From contig JADNRY010000002.1 in assembly GCA_015501585.1 (NCBI GenBank), positions 620,001 through 684,000 on the forward strand: a DNA stretch of 64,000 nucleotides, in the 5' to 3' direction. Numbering within the stretch: the first letter of the stretch is position 1; the number at the start of each line of letters is the position of its first letter. The notes under the pieces are model-generated. The model ran no database searches. It was given only the letters and a program-made list of their open reading frames with translations, and was not told where the DNA came from. The translations under genes and the position numbers were made by a program. Shown piece after piece: positions 33,147-44,336 of this stretch. This DNA is from Rhodocollybia butyracea. Taxonomy: Eukaryota > Basidiomycota > Agaricomycetes > Agaricales > Omphalotaceae.

Positions 33147-34714
33147 GTCTTACAGCACCATCTCCGAGAGCTCTGGGGAATTGGTAGGAAAAAAGAGCAA
33201 AAGAACAAAAAAGTTCTTAAGAGCAAGGCTGAAGAGAGTGAACAGGAGGAGAGTGGACAGGGAGAGAGTAAACAAGAGCAGGAGGAAGGCTCTTCTGAGT
33301 TGACTGATGCTAGTACTGAAGAGGAGACTTCCGACTTTGAGAAATTCAGTGAACAGGGAAGTACCTCCAGTATCCGAGATCAAATCAGTGATATGGATAT
33401 AGAAAGTGAAGATGAAGATGAAGAGCTGACTCCAAAAGCAGTTCCTGAGTTTGAGCCTGAGGAGAATGAAGGAGAAGAAGAGGGCCCTCCAATAAATGTC
33501 AAAAATGCTTTTAAGTTTAAAGATGAGCAGCTGACTGCTATTCGCTTATGCATCAGCAAAGTTATGCTTCCTACTTGGGTTGAGAAACCTCCCAGAAATC
33601 TAGGAGAACCTAAGCATGGAAAGCTTAAGGCCCATCAGTATTTGGTTCTTTTTACTGTCATTTTACCATTGGTTCTTCCAGAGCTTTGGCATAATGGTGA
33701 TGCAAATGAAAAGAAGATGCTGGAGTGTTTCTGTGATTTGTTAGCATCAACAAACATTATGGCTGCATATTCAACTTCCAATGCTGAAGCAGACAAATAC
33801 ATGTTTCATTTTGTCAAGTACCAAAAAGCAATAAAGGAACTTCATCCAGGTCATCCCTCTAGGCCCAATCACCACTATGCTATGCATAATTCAGATCAGC
33901 TAAAGTTTTGGGGGCCTCTGTCCACTTTAAGTGAGTTTCCTGGAGAAAGATTGAATGGTGAACTGGGAGATATTCCCACTAATAATCACTTCAGTAAGTT
34001 GAGATCATTTAATTACTTCCAAATCATTTTTACACAATCAATAGGTGACATGGAGTTGACTATGCTAAGACAATATGGCAGAAAAGCAAAGCTGTCTGTC
34101 AAATTTCATGATAGGCAGTTTACAAATGAGTCATCCATTGAGCTAGCCAATGCTTTAGAGCCAGAGAATATCTATCAGTTTATGCAGGCTCCCAAAGTGA
34201 TGTCTGAAGTAGCTGTTGCAGAGTTTTTCATGAACCAAACTACAGAAAGTTTGTCTTCAAAACACTATGATGGTTTACTTGTTCATTTGCAGCACTCAGG
34301 TAGAGACTACTACTCTTCATTTTCCCACACTATTTATGCACCTGGTACTCTGATCTTGCCAAAAACAGCAAGATCCTTGTCTCAGGCTGAATATAAGGGG
34401 AAAAAGTACAACTGCAAGGACTCCAGGGAGGGAAGTAGCCATGTTAAAGTTTTTGTTCCAGGAGGAAATATTGCCTTAACAGGATGCATCGAGAGAATCT
34501 GGGAGCTTCCACTTGAGCATGTTATGAATACATTTCTTCTAGTTGCAAAGCATGAGCCTTTATCACCCTCGGGCCAAAGGAAAAACCCATATAGTACACA
34601 TCCTTGCTCTTTACTACAGTCACAGCTGGTTAAGAAGAAACTGTCCAATGAGAAGTACATAATTGAGCCTAAACATATCATCACTCACCTTGCCGTTTAT
34701 GACAGGCCTATAGG

Positions 34715-35211
34715 TGTTGGAGGAAACTGCACTTGTTGAAGTTAAACACACTGGAGCGCCCTTCAGCTAACCCAAGCAGTGTGATACCCATCTTAGTACA
34801 GTGTTGTTATGCTCAGTATAACGACTATAGTGTTGTACTAATAGCCTTATAGTTCCTCAGTACTCCAATAGACAGCAAACAATGAACTGAATCAAAGATA
34901 TGTGAATATTGATTTGGACTCTTTCTAACTAAGTAAGGAATAGGTATTTGTTTGGTTCTATTTATACTGAAACGCATGAGGCGTGAAAATAGGTGTCCAC
35001 AATTGTGCGCGCATAGATATTTTCAACAGTCACCACTCAAACTGAGAAAATATCTTGCAAACTGAACAAATGAAAGCCAAAAAGTAAACTAGAGCAGATA
35101 TCAACATGGTAACGAAAGATTACTATAAAAGTACATAGTTTAGAGACAGAATATGAGCGTGGACATCGCTTATGTAAGCAGTAAGTGTTCTATCACTATA
35201 TACACTCAACA
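34715..35211 (-). repeat. Solo LTR of the L2 copia subfamily
   Basis: 497 bp, minus orientation, flanked by perfect ATAGG duplications (34,710-34,714 and 35,212-35,216). It splits the last codons of the CACTA transposase, whose frame resumes to a TAA at 35,281-35,283. It differs from typical L LTRs in the first ~250 bp (TGTTGAGTGTATATAGTG). Confidence 0.93.
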
Positions 35212-35283
35212 ATAGGAACATTTGGCATTAAAGATGAAATAATGATTGTTAATTGGTCACTGAATCGAGGAAGACAGCAGTAA

Positions 35284-36269
35284 TTATTTAGATGCATTTT
35301 ATGTAAAATGAATAAGGTATCCAACCTTTTTACTCTTGCCCTTGCCACATCTAAGAAAAATTAGCTGCGCTACACTTAGTAATTGCCTGAGATCAAGAAC
35401 AATATTCTTACTGCTCAACAGCCCATACTTATACCCCTTGATACCCCCAGTATAGGAGTTGGCAGTATTATTCAATAACACAGACTAAAAGGCGCAGTAG
35501 GCATGCACCTAGACTTAACAAGGGTGTCTGACGCTTGAGGCATTTCCTGCGATACAGGTTTACTGGATGTATGGAGGGCATGGTTTTGAAGTTCAATGAT
35601 GTCATCAAAATTTCAGGCGGACATCCATGAATTGACACTTCCCACACCCTCTACAGGTAGTGTATAGTTTGTTACTGGTTCATGTATCACCGAGGATTTT
35701 AGATAGCTACTACTAACTAGCTGCTTGTTGGCTCCAGCTCCAATCGCATAATTACAAATTCACTCCAACTTTGTTGGCACGTTTTGCATATCGACACATC
35801 CTACCCACTTGAAATACATTTCTACAGGACCCTCAGCATGTCCTCTTTCAACTCTGCATATTAGTTTGGTCTCACATGGACCATAGCAGTCAGACAGGTC
35901 TAGTTTATTTTTGGTACCAGTTGGCTACCTTGTTGGCTACCCTACCACTTAAGGATATGCTGTACCCTTAAGTGGTTATACAGTACCATTACTCTTGAAA
36001 CCAGGGTCTAGTAGCCCAGTCACAAACCTGGCTCCAGGCTACCCATCGGTGCCAAATCTGAGCACCTAAAGTGGCATATGAACACAAAAACTTGTAGATT
36101 TGGATTGATATACCATTCTCCAAACAGGCTAGGTTTTTAAATAAATATTTTCCATTAAATAATTAGTCTAACAAACAAGTTGTTAATGTACAAATGGAAT
36201 GCATGAGTGTAGAAATGATGTTCAAGAAAATAAAACAACCAAGTACTTCCAAGCATTGGACACAGAGGT
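35284..36269. other. Intergenic part of the CACTA element
   Basis: Lies between the convergent 3' ends of the two CACTA genes. No gene recognised; about 980 bp of AT-rich sequence. Confidence 0.5.
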
Positions 36270-38264
36270 CTACAGGTCTGCAGCTGCAGCAGCTGCATCT
36301 GCCGCATCTCTTGCATCATCATCCGTTGGTTCTCCTTCATCCTGCTCCATGGGTTCTACATCTTTGCCTTCACTTGTAGTATCTGTGCTCCCCATTTCAA
36401 AGTCGTTATCACCAAGGTCACCCCCATCCTCGTATTCCCCCTCCATATCTGATTCCGGATTGGCATCAAAGCCCTTACCCCCTTCTTCATCTTCAGGTGC
36501 ATCCCATCCCCCTGCTCCATAGCCTTTATCCCTTCTTCAGTTGGAAATTCATACAAACTCCTAACCTCATTTCCATATTTAACCATAAACTCGTCATCCT
36601 TCATCTTCTGCCAGCCAGGCTCATCAAGCCTTTCCTCCAGAGGAAGGGCAATAGGAGCATTAATATATTTTGCACGGATATGGGCCAGGAGAGAGTTGAA
36701 AAAAATAGGATCATGCCAGTCTAGCGCAACCTTTGGACTTGGGAGCCCAAGCAGCACACTATCCTTTTGGGGGGTGGGAATGATTCTGGGAATTTTCCAC
36801 ATGCGGGATCGAGAAGCAGTGACTCTGACAAAAGGTGATGAACTCATCTGTGGAACGCATCCACGTGGTACCCTTGGAGCTGCATCGAGGCATCTTGTGA
36901 ATCAAAAAGCTGTCCTTTGTAGTATTATCTTCATCATCGCTGTGGCATGCCAGCTCAGACATGATTGACTGGATGCGGATAGACCATCCCCGGGTTTGCT
37001 GCACTTCCAAACGCTTATCTCTGAGCTGTGAAAATATTAATTATGCAGTAATATTAAACATAGGAAAGAGGACCTACACGAAGACGGCGGTGAACAACAG
37101 CAATAATTATGCTCAGAATCCTCCTTGACTTTTTCCTTTCCCTTTGCCTCTCTTTTTGCCTGATTTTTGCATGTCACAAAGAGGTAGTTCTGATAAAATC
37201 TTTGCTGCAAGGCTGAATTGTTGGCATACTTGGGAAGAACACCCATATGACTGGAGCACAGATCAGTTTCCGGAAGAGGAAATAAAAACAATACGAACTC
37301 CAAACTCCTTGTAAGTATCAACTGCCCAAAGATCTTCAGAAATGCTGTTTCATGCACAAAATTGTATGTAGATGTAGGGGAGCCTCCCAAAATATCTGGC
37401 TTCCAAACAAACAATCCAAATTCCTTCAACAAACCAAACGCAAATATGATGTGGTCATCTGGAATCAGAGAAATATTCCTTGCAATCATGCTGCGGGACT
37501 TTCCAGTACATGCAATTCTAACCTCTCTTAACTTCTGCTGCACTTGAGAGGATTTGACAGGAGCACGAGGCAAGATATCATCTATCAGTGAGCGTAACAA
37601 TGTAGAGCCAGCATAACTTTGTAACAAAGTTAGAAATACTAGACAATGAAAAGGAAACCTCTTACACCTGCTCAATGTTTGCAACACATTGTGCAGTTGG
37701 TAATTCAAGCACCTCAGTTCTGTTGTATGCCCCAGACAGCAAATGAATGACAAGCTCTACAGCACACTGATGCAAAGTTAAGTTAGCCATTTGATTAAAG
37801 AAAACGGAAGCAACAGTAAAGCGCACTTTCAACCTTGAAAGACTTCCATTGGGATCTTCAAATGTGTTCTTCTTGATTGCGTACACCTTCTGTCCAGTAT
37901 ATGGTTCGGGCTTCTTGGCTGGAGTAAATGAGCCAGTAGTGCGCTGTCACTTATTAGTGGAAGTCGATGTATTGACACCTGCAGCATCATCCCCTGGTTG
38001 TTCAGAGCTAGTCGCATCTTGTTCAGTACTATTTCCTTCATTGCGTTTATGCTTCTGGCCAGCAGAGGTTCCCAAACTAGATGGAGTCTGTGTAGCATGA
38101 TGTTGCTGCTGCTTTGCCGAAGCTTGAGTAGATGGACCGTGCTGCTTAGTATGATTCCCCTTGGTTTTTGCATGTGAGGACATTTTAGCTGATGGAGTGG
38201 GCCCAGACAATAAAGGAGTAGGCTGCGAAGAAGACATTTGGGATGGTTGTGTGGTGGAAATCAT
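36270..38264 (-). pseudogene. Second CACTA gene, unknown function
   Basis: Minus-strand multi-exon gene from ATG 38,264 to TAG 36,270. Its N-terminus (about 100 residues) is rich in Ser, Thr and Gln. A central region follows (KRRTVASVFFNQ-like segment near 37,790, then AGSTLLRSLIDDILP and SQVQQKLREVRIACTGKS, 37,480-37,610). A part with CHSDDED near 36,945 follows, then a strongly acidic C-terminal tail ending in Ala-rich sequence. One in-frame TGA at 37,947-37,949 fits CGA-to-TGA. Two or more introns are likely (for example a donor after ANIEQ near 37,664). I recall this architecture beside CACTA transposases in agaricomycetes but know no function; a DNA-binding accessory role is a guess. Confidence 0.6.
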
Positions 38265-38340
38265 TGACCTCGAGTCATCGGGCTTTATAGATAATGAAAC
38301 AAAGACTTTCAGAGTTACGGATTTGTGATACACAAACAAT

Positions 38341-38401
38341 TCATGGATTGAGCATTAGGTGTGATTAGGACACCTAATCACACCTAGCATTCAATCCATG
38401 A
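38341..38401. repeat. Near-perfect hairpin, 29-bp arms
   Basis: Arms 38,341-38,369 and 38,373-38,401 are inverted with a small mismatch zone and a 3-nt loop. It lies about 75 bp upstream of the second CACTA gene's start, so it may be a regulatory or transposase-binding site. Confidence 0.8.
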
Positions 38402-38519
38402 GCCAACTGAGACTGAGAAGGAAGGTGAGGGATAAGATTGTTCATGCATTGAACACCAAGTGATATTATAGCAGGGTGGATTTCCCACAGTCACTATATC
38501 TATTTAATAACTGGAATAC

Positions 38520-38765
38520 AGTGAGTATGTCCCGGAGAGTGCTTATTGCTGCTTTGTCTTCTTTTCCCGGAATTGGTTTCATGTGACAACATCCCGGAGA
38601 GCACTTACCGCTGCTTTGTCTTCTTGTTTTGGAGATTTTATAATTATATGACAGCATCCCAAAAAGCATTTAAATACCACTGCTTTGTCTTCTTGTTTTG
38701 GAAATAATGTGATTGATGATATACTTATCTCAGAGGCCACTTACTACTGCGTTGTCTGTTTAGGC
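38520..38765. repeat. Subterminal ~65-bp repeats of the CACTA element
   Basis: Four diverged copies of a unit with CCCGGAGAGCACTTACCGCT and GCTTTGTCTTCTTGTTTTGG, 300-550 bp from the right end. CACTA elements usually carry such subterminal arrays for transposase binding. Confidence 0.75.
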
Positions 38766-39074
38766 TGGAATTAATGTTTTATTGCTACTGTTCCAGACTC
38801 TGGCTTGCCCACGGGCCACCTATCCTGCTGCAGACTGCCCGATGCAACATGACATCATTAGGATCGGAACTGTTTTTCAGTTCTGACTTAGACTGTAGCG
38901 CTGGAGCGCCAATTGCATAGTATCACATACTATTGGACCTCTTTTGGGCCTCGGCTATGTAGAATTCATATCATAGATATTACTTTGTCTGATGTTTGAT
39001 GTGACTATGTGACAAGAGCATCTCACAACCTTTACATGCCAACTCACATGCCAAGGCAAATGCCCCCGGTGTCA

Positions 39075-39451
39075 TATTCCTTCTAGTTCACTATTTTGCC
39101 TAGTTTACTTAGTTTTAGAGTTATTTCTTCAGTTTGAGTGGTGACTGTTGAAAATATGTATGCGCACACAATTGTGGTTTCACGCCTCATGCATTTCTAT
39201 ACAAATAAAACCAAACAAATACCTATTCCTTACTTAGTTAGAAAGAGTCCAAATCAATATTCACATATCTTTGATTCATTTCATTGTTTGCTGTCTATTG
39301 GAGTACTGAGGAACTATAAGGCTATTAGTACAACACTATAGTCGTTATACTGAGCATAACAACGCTGTACTAAGACGGGTATCACACTGCTTGGGTTAGC
39401 TGAAGGGCGCTCCAGTGTGTTTAACTTCAACAAGTGCAGTTTCCTCCAACA
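39075..39451 (+). repeat. Second part of the copia-3 5' LTR
   Basis: Continues the LTR broken at 30,555, ending CCTCCAACA, directly followed by the primer-binding site. Confidence 0.9.
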
Positions 39452-39602
39452 GGCTACGGGCCCCGCGCCCAACCGTGCACTTCGTTGTTGTGTTCTTGTT
39501 ACCTCTTTACTTGTGCACTCCTCAATAGTCCTATACTATTGTTGTCTTTCTATACTATCAATTGGCTCAGTTGGCTTGTTGGCTCAGTTGGCTATTATCA
39601 CT

Positions 39603-40390
39603 ATGTCTTTCACTTCTACCACTTCCAACCCATCTTTCAAAGTTCTTACCAAGGACAACTACAATGATTGGGTTGGTAATATGAAGGCATCTCTGATGTC
39701 TCAAGGTCTATGGAGACTAGTATCTGGCAAGAGGCTAAGCCCTCAGATCCAGCTCTGTTGGACAAGTGGGAAATTAAAGCTGAAAAGGCTGCTGGATTGA
39801 TTTTTCTTGCTGTCAGCTCGCCTCAGCAGGTCCCTATTAAGGCATACCAAGAGGATCCCATTGCTATGTGGAGCATTCTAGAGAAACAGCATGTGTCAAA
39901 GAAGCCTGGTGCTAGGTTTAATGCCTACAATGCACTTTTCACTATCACAAAGCTGGCTGATGAGTCTCTCATGGACATGGCCTCTAGAGTGGAAGCTGCT
40001 ATGGCTGACATTCAAAATCTTCGACCCACTGTTGCTCCTATTGTCTCTGGATCCACTGGCTTCACATTGGACTCACTTGACTCTGAGCTTCAATCAATGG
40101 CTCTCATTCGTGCACTCCCTGAGGAGTATAAACATCTATCATCCAACCTGCTTATGCAGGACAATCTTGACAAAGACATGATTCTTGCTGCTTTCCTTGC
40201 TGAACAGCAGAATCAAGCTCATGCTGAGCAGTCTGTCAATAGAGCACAAGTTGCTCAACAGAAGGAGAAAGGTGGATATGGAAACAACAAGTTTCCACCT
40301 AGGGTTGGTGAACCTAGAAACTTTTGTGCCCATTGTGGAATCAAAGGTGTACATTGGCCGGAAGACTGTCCCAGTCATCCTAACAAAAAC
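39603..40390 (+). pseudogene. copia-3 Gag
   Basis: ATG 39,603 begins a Gag with NYNDWVGNMKASLM, EKAAGLIFLAVSS, LEKQHVSKKPGARFNAYNAL and a zinc knuckle (CAHCGIKGVHWPEDC, C-x2-C-x5-H-x4-C). One base is lost near 39,730, moving the frame to that running to 40,390. It ends by fusion to LTR sequence. It is much better preserved than copia-2 gag. Confidence 0.88.
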
Positions 40391-40665
40391 TATTTTCATG
40401 CCTCATGCGTTTCAGTACAAATAGAACCAAACAAATACCTATTCCTTACATAGTTAGAAAGAGTCCAAATCAATATTCACATATCTTTGATTCATTTCAT
40501 TGTTTAGTGTCTATTGGAGTACTGAGCAACTATAAGGCTATTAGTACAACACTATAGTCATTATACTGAGCATAACAACACTGTACTAAGACGGGTATCA
40601 CACTGCTTGGGTTAGCTGAAGGGCACTCCAGTGTGTTTAACTTCAACAAGTGCAGTTCCCTTCAA
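40391..40665 (+). repeat. Truncated 3' LTR of copia-3
   Basis: L-family LTR lacking its first ~220 bp and last two bases; bounded by gag and a mini-DIRS. Confidence 0.88.
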
Positions 40666-41698
40666 CCTATGCCTTTCATCACTCAGGAGTGAATAAGTTA
40701 GCCAAAACTCAGGCCACAGGCCCATAAATTAAGCGGATCATGAAGTGCTATGTACTGAATACATGCATGTAAGTAACTAAAGGAATGCATACTACAAAAC
40801 AGAGTTGAAAAAGAAAACACAAAACAAACATACATTGGTTTGTACAGTTACATCAAGATAGAAAGAGGGAGAGGAGGGAGGGTGATGAAAAATCGACTTG
40901 ATCAAGCAAGATCTAAGTCAGATATCAGTCAGTATACAGTACACAGGCAAAAAACATCGATCTAAGCACACTGAGAGCCCTGATATCCAAGATCTGACAA
41001 CTAGGTCGACTTCAGAGGCTGTAGATGTGTATAGATCTGTTAACGATGTGTTGTGGGCTCTGTTCAGTGAAAGATCAGTTAGATCAGTGAAAAAGCGCAC
41101 CAATTCCTTTGATCTAAGACTCTGTGAGCAAAAGCTAGAGTCTGTGCAGTCAAAAGGAGGTGCTGTGAGGCGATGTTTGAGCTATCAGAGCTGTATAGAG
41201 TGGACAGATGTCCTTACCAGTCACCAGAAGCGAAGTTGATGGTGGGGGAAGGAAGGAAAGAAGCACAGGACCTTGTCAGATTTCTAATCATGTTCTCACA
41301 GGCCTCTGCTCGGAACTCTGGCACCTGTGAGAGCTAGAAACTCGACAGGGACACTGGCTGATCATCTGTCCAAAGTGGCAGCTGACCAGAGGTGGTCATG
41401 TGCTGAAAAACTTGAAATGCAAAGTCCAAGTTAGAGTGCTGGATTTCGAAAATGGAATCGCGGAAGAACGAAGATAGGTAGCGCTTCAATTCCTTTTGCG
41501 ATTTGTTAAGGACATGATAGAGTACCTATGACAGTAATAGCAGGACCGCACGGTACTGCGATGAAGCGTGCCGGACTTGCAATGAATTCATGTGCACTGA
41601 AAAGTGATGAATTGTACATTGCAAGTCCTGGATGGTATCTGTTGTTTGCAGAGGCCTTCAGAAAGTCTCCCTACCCTTGGAATCCGCCTTCATGTCGA
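40666..41698 (-). mobile_element. Mini-DIRS 2
   Basis: 1,033 bp with both DIRS-like termini (CCTATGCC at 40,666; TTCATGTCGA ending at 41,698) and no coding region. It abuts the 3' end of DIRS-1 with nothing between: a head-to-tail junction. Confidence 0.82.
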
Positions 41699-41852
41699 CC
41701 TATGCCTTTCTTCACTCAGTAGTGAATAAGTTAGCCAAAACTCAGGCCCCAGGCCCATAAATTAAGCGGATCATGAAGTGTTATAAAGCTATGGATTGTT
41801 GTTGAGGAGTGGATGGTGGTGAAAGAGATGTGAATGAGATGCTAGGAGGGTG

Positions 41853-42569
41853 TTAAAGGTGTGTTTGACGAAGTCTAATAGCTGCTAGCTGCAGCTCAGC
41901 ACGAACAGCAGGATTATCCCTGATGTATATCTTCCATGCTGTGGAAGACCACCTACCCAGGGCCATGATAATGGACTCATCAAGTCCAAGTCCAGAGTAG
42001 TAAGTGGCGCCTCCAGCTCTAGCAGAATGTCCTCCAAACTCCTTACTAACCACAGCATAGAACATGGATTCAAACCAAGCTCTGGTTGGAAGAGATCCAT
42101 CTTCACAAATGAACAGAGCAGGTCTAGCTCCATGAAGCTTGTCTCTGGCAGTGGTGTACTCTTTCAGAAGAGAGCCAGGATTAGCAAGTGTCTGAGTACA
42201 GAAGAGAATCTCAGTTCCTTGATAGAAAGGATCACCCTTGTGATATGGAAGATGATAACCAGCTTGCATGGACTCAAGCTTGAGTGAAGCTCTCTTGATA
42301 ATCTTCCTCCAGTCAAATAGTGATTTCTGATTAGGAATAGTGAGTTCTCCAATTCTGTGACACCCATAGAAGGCACAACTCATCAGAGGTGCAAACAGAA
42401 GATGGTTGTAAGAAAGATGTCTCCTTTCATAGAATTGCATGATATGAGAGGTTCTAAGAGGTGGTTTTCGCTTCACTGGGTCAGCTCTGACCTTCTTAGA
42501 CCCCCTAATAGTAGCTTGAACTAAAGGGTCAGATCTGGATTCATCAAAGTGAGGATAGAGCTGTTTCAA
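41853..42569 (-). CDS. Tyrosine recombinase of DIRS-1
   Basis: Performs integration of a circular DNA intermediate in DIRS elements. The conserved first Arg is in GCHRIGEL, His-x-x-Arg in GGHSARAGG, and the nucleophilic Tyr in TAWKIYIRDNP, all in the expected order. Open sequence continues upstream of 42,569 to about 42,665 (LSRYIAYTSKHIASG), giving an N-terminal SAM-like domain that overlaps the RNase H frame region. The last residues are at 41,853. No stop or frameshift lies within the catalytic domain, so it may be the one functional recombinase in the window. Confidence 0.85.
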   Translation of the reverse strand: MKQLYPHFDESRSDPLVQATIRGSKKVRADPVKRKPPLRTSHIMQFYERRHLSYNHLLFAPLMSCAFYGCHRIGELTIPNQKSLFDWRKIIKRASLKLESMQAGYHLPYHKGDPFYQGTEILFCTQTLANPGSLLKEYTTARDKLHGARPALFICEDGSLPTRAWFESMFYAVVSKEFGGHSARAGGATYYSGLGLDESIIMALGRWSSTAWKIYIRDNPAVRAELQLAAIRLRQTHL

Positions 42570-42876
42570 GTAGTGTCTTGCTCCAGTGAGATATTTAGGC
42601 CCAGAGGCAATGTGTTTGGAAGTGTAGGCAATGTAACGAGATAGTGTGGTTGGTGTAGGGTCCAGAGAGAGGTTATGAGGCGACTCTGCTCACCCAGGGC
42701 CTCTAAAAGGACTCTCTCCATTGTGCTGGCAGTAGCTCTCTAGGGGGCTCAAAAAGGCGGACACGATCTGCAGGAAATTGAAGCTTGTAATTATCAAGCA
42801 AAAAGCGAGACAACAAGTCTGCTCTGATGTTGGACTTGCCAGCAATATGTCTAACTCGAATATCTATCCCAGTTTT

Positions 42877-43172
42877 TGTTAGAGAAATCAGGTGACCAGG
42901 ATCAAGGAGTACCTTGTCCCAAATCAAGTGACCTTGAAACAGGAGGGAAATAAATGTTGACACTAGCTGGGATTGAACCAGCGACCACACAGTACTCTAG
43001 ACTGGTGCTCTAACCAACTGAGCTATAGTGCCGATGGTTAGAGTATGGATGTTAAGCCATATATCACTATGAGGATTGTTAGTCACTCAACTGGCCCACA
43101 TTCATGTTGTACTGAAGCGGTTAGTCTTAGTACTAGAATGATGTAACCAGGGTCCAATTGCTAATGCCAACA
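42877..43172 (-). mobile_element. tRNA-bearing LTR, family B, copy B2
   Basis: 296 bp, minus orientation, perfect GTTTT duplication (42,872-42,876 and 43,173-43,177). It splits the RNase H reading frame between codons for VLKT and GIDIR, which join cleanly if it is removed. Confidence 0.95.
42959..43032 (-). tRNA. tRNA-like module of B2
   Basis: 74 nt, same cloverleaf as B1 with intact A and B boxes. Confidence 0.65.
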
Positions 43173-44336
43173 GTTTTGAGCACAATAGCAGCAATAGCAA
43201 GAAGAATGGAGTTGTGAGATGATTCTCTTGCTGAGAGTGAGTTGAGAACCTCTACAGAGTCGAGGCTATCAGTATGAATGAGAATATGGTGAGGTGGAGT
43301 TGGTTTGTGAGCAATGTGATGGATAAGGCAGAGGATAGACAACAGTTCTCTGAAAAAGATGTCAACTTTAGGCTTGCCTTCAGCTGAAGAGACTTTGTAA
43401 CAGAAGCCATTTCCTGCATAGACATAGGAAAGGCCAGTGTTACTAGCATCAGTCCAACCCACAAAGTCTGTTTCAGAGTCCTGCCATGCCTGTGAATCAA
43501 CAAACCTTATGCCAATAGCTGACTGGAGTAGTTCAGAAAACCAAGTCAGATCCCTCATAACTTCACCATTGATAGGAATGGAGCGAAACTGGAGTGATTT
43601 ACCACTCATTTTGCGGTACATCTCACTGAGAGCAGGCCTTGCCCAAGGTAGAACATTCAAAGACCAGTTGAGAGAGCCAGCAAGTCTTTGCCAATCTCTC
43701 AGAGCAGCTTTCCTTTCTGGAGAAGCAAGGAACTGTGTGATGTCTGAGACTAGAATCTGAATAGACTCTGCTGAGAGCGAAATGGATCCCTTTAGAATGT
43801 CCACCCAATAATCTTAAGTGTAGCTCCAGATTCTTGCTTCTTGTCTTCATAAGGACACAGAATGGTGTCCCAGAAGACTAGTAGTTGGACCTGTCTCTTA
43901 GGGCGGAGTTGGCCATGGAATAGGACTAGATTTCGCTTAAAATCCCATCCAAAGAAGTCATCCATGTACACATGAAGTCCAACAATCCCCAACTTGACAG
44001 ATCCAAACCAACAGAGAAGAGCAGATAAACTGCACCAGCACCTAGGTGATGTCCTAGTGCCAAACACCAAGCGGCGCACAATGTGATATCTGCCATCTAC
44101 AGTGACCACTTGACAGAGTTGCCAAAGTGGGTGGCCAGGCAGATTGAGGAATGCCTTAGCAACATCACTCTTAAACAGGATCAGTTCTTCAGTTGGATGC
44201 TCCTTTAGCACATCATTGAGAACCTGACCAAAAGTGTGCATATCATCATACTTGACCTTCCCCTCAGCTTTTGGAATGTTATCATTCAGACCAGAGCTAG
44301 TCTGGTCCATAACAACTCGAGGTTTTTGTTGGAGGA

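Larger units (their letters stand above)
30816..35283 (+). pseudogene. CACTA transposase, multi-exon, interrupted
   Basis: Catalyses cut-and-paste transposition in related elements. It starts at ATG 30,816 with a Cys motif (CTCHSC). Then come an IRTVYQRANLEPEIVRIICCPRC zinc segment (31,290-31,380) and FAFYVDWFNPFGNKAAG. A clear 50-bp intron (31,713-31,762, GTAAGT...TGTAG) leads into KVVSCGALVLYCLNLP. ILALIADLQASKKISGFGS and the CTYC zinc motif follow, then GVRWTPMYDIPYWNP and MHNILEG (32,225-32,310). After the solo LTR, LRELWGIGR, a long acidic region, and the conserved LPTWVEKPP...GKLKAHQ, HYAMHNSDQL and PGERLNGEL motifs occur (33,150-34,740). It ends at 35,283 after the second insert. A frameshift near 31,290 and TGA at 31,951-31,953 also break it. 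The family assignment rests on motif order. Confidence 0.85.
30556..39071 (+). mobile_element. CACTA (CMC/EnSpm) DNA transposon, 8.5 kb
   Basis: Terminal inverted repeats of about 38 bp (left CACAGCGGGCATTGGCC, right inverted CACCGGGGGCATTTGCC, both continuing TTGGCATGTGAGTTGGCATGT-like). A 3-bp TCA duplication (30,553-30,555 and 39,072-39,074) splits a copia LTR whose intact form is known from other copies in the window. The left part encodes a transposase on +, the right part a second gene on -. An 828-bp solo LTR and a 497-bp solo LTR are inserted in the transposase gene. Confidence 0.93.
30445..40665 (+). mobile_element. copia-3 (L family): split 5' LTR, gag, truncated 3' LTR
   Basis: The 5' LTR starts at 30,445, is interrupted by the CACTA element at 30,556-39,071, and resumes at 39,072/39,075 to 39,451. 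A primer-binding site variant (GGCTACGGGCCCCG, 39,452-39,465) and gag follow. At about 40,390 gag joins the middle of a direct-repeat LTR (to 40,665) at a shared CTATTTTCA, so pol was lost by a microhomology-type deletion. The last two LTR bases are missing where a mini-DIRS begins. Confidence 0.88.

Noticed and set aside
32388..33226. Frames within 32.3-33.2 kb, including a 236-codon minus-strand frame
   Set aside because: They lie in the 828-bp solo LTR and antisense to the acidic part of the transposase.
30816..39071. KDZ-type transposon with a TET/JBP gene
   Set aside because: The target duplication is 3 bp rather than 8, and the second gene shows no HxD iron-binding motif. CACTA fits better.
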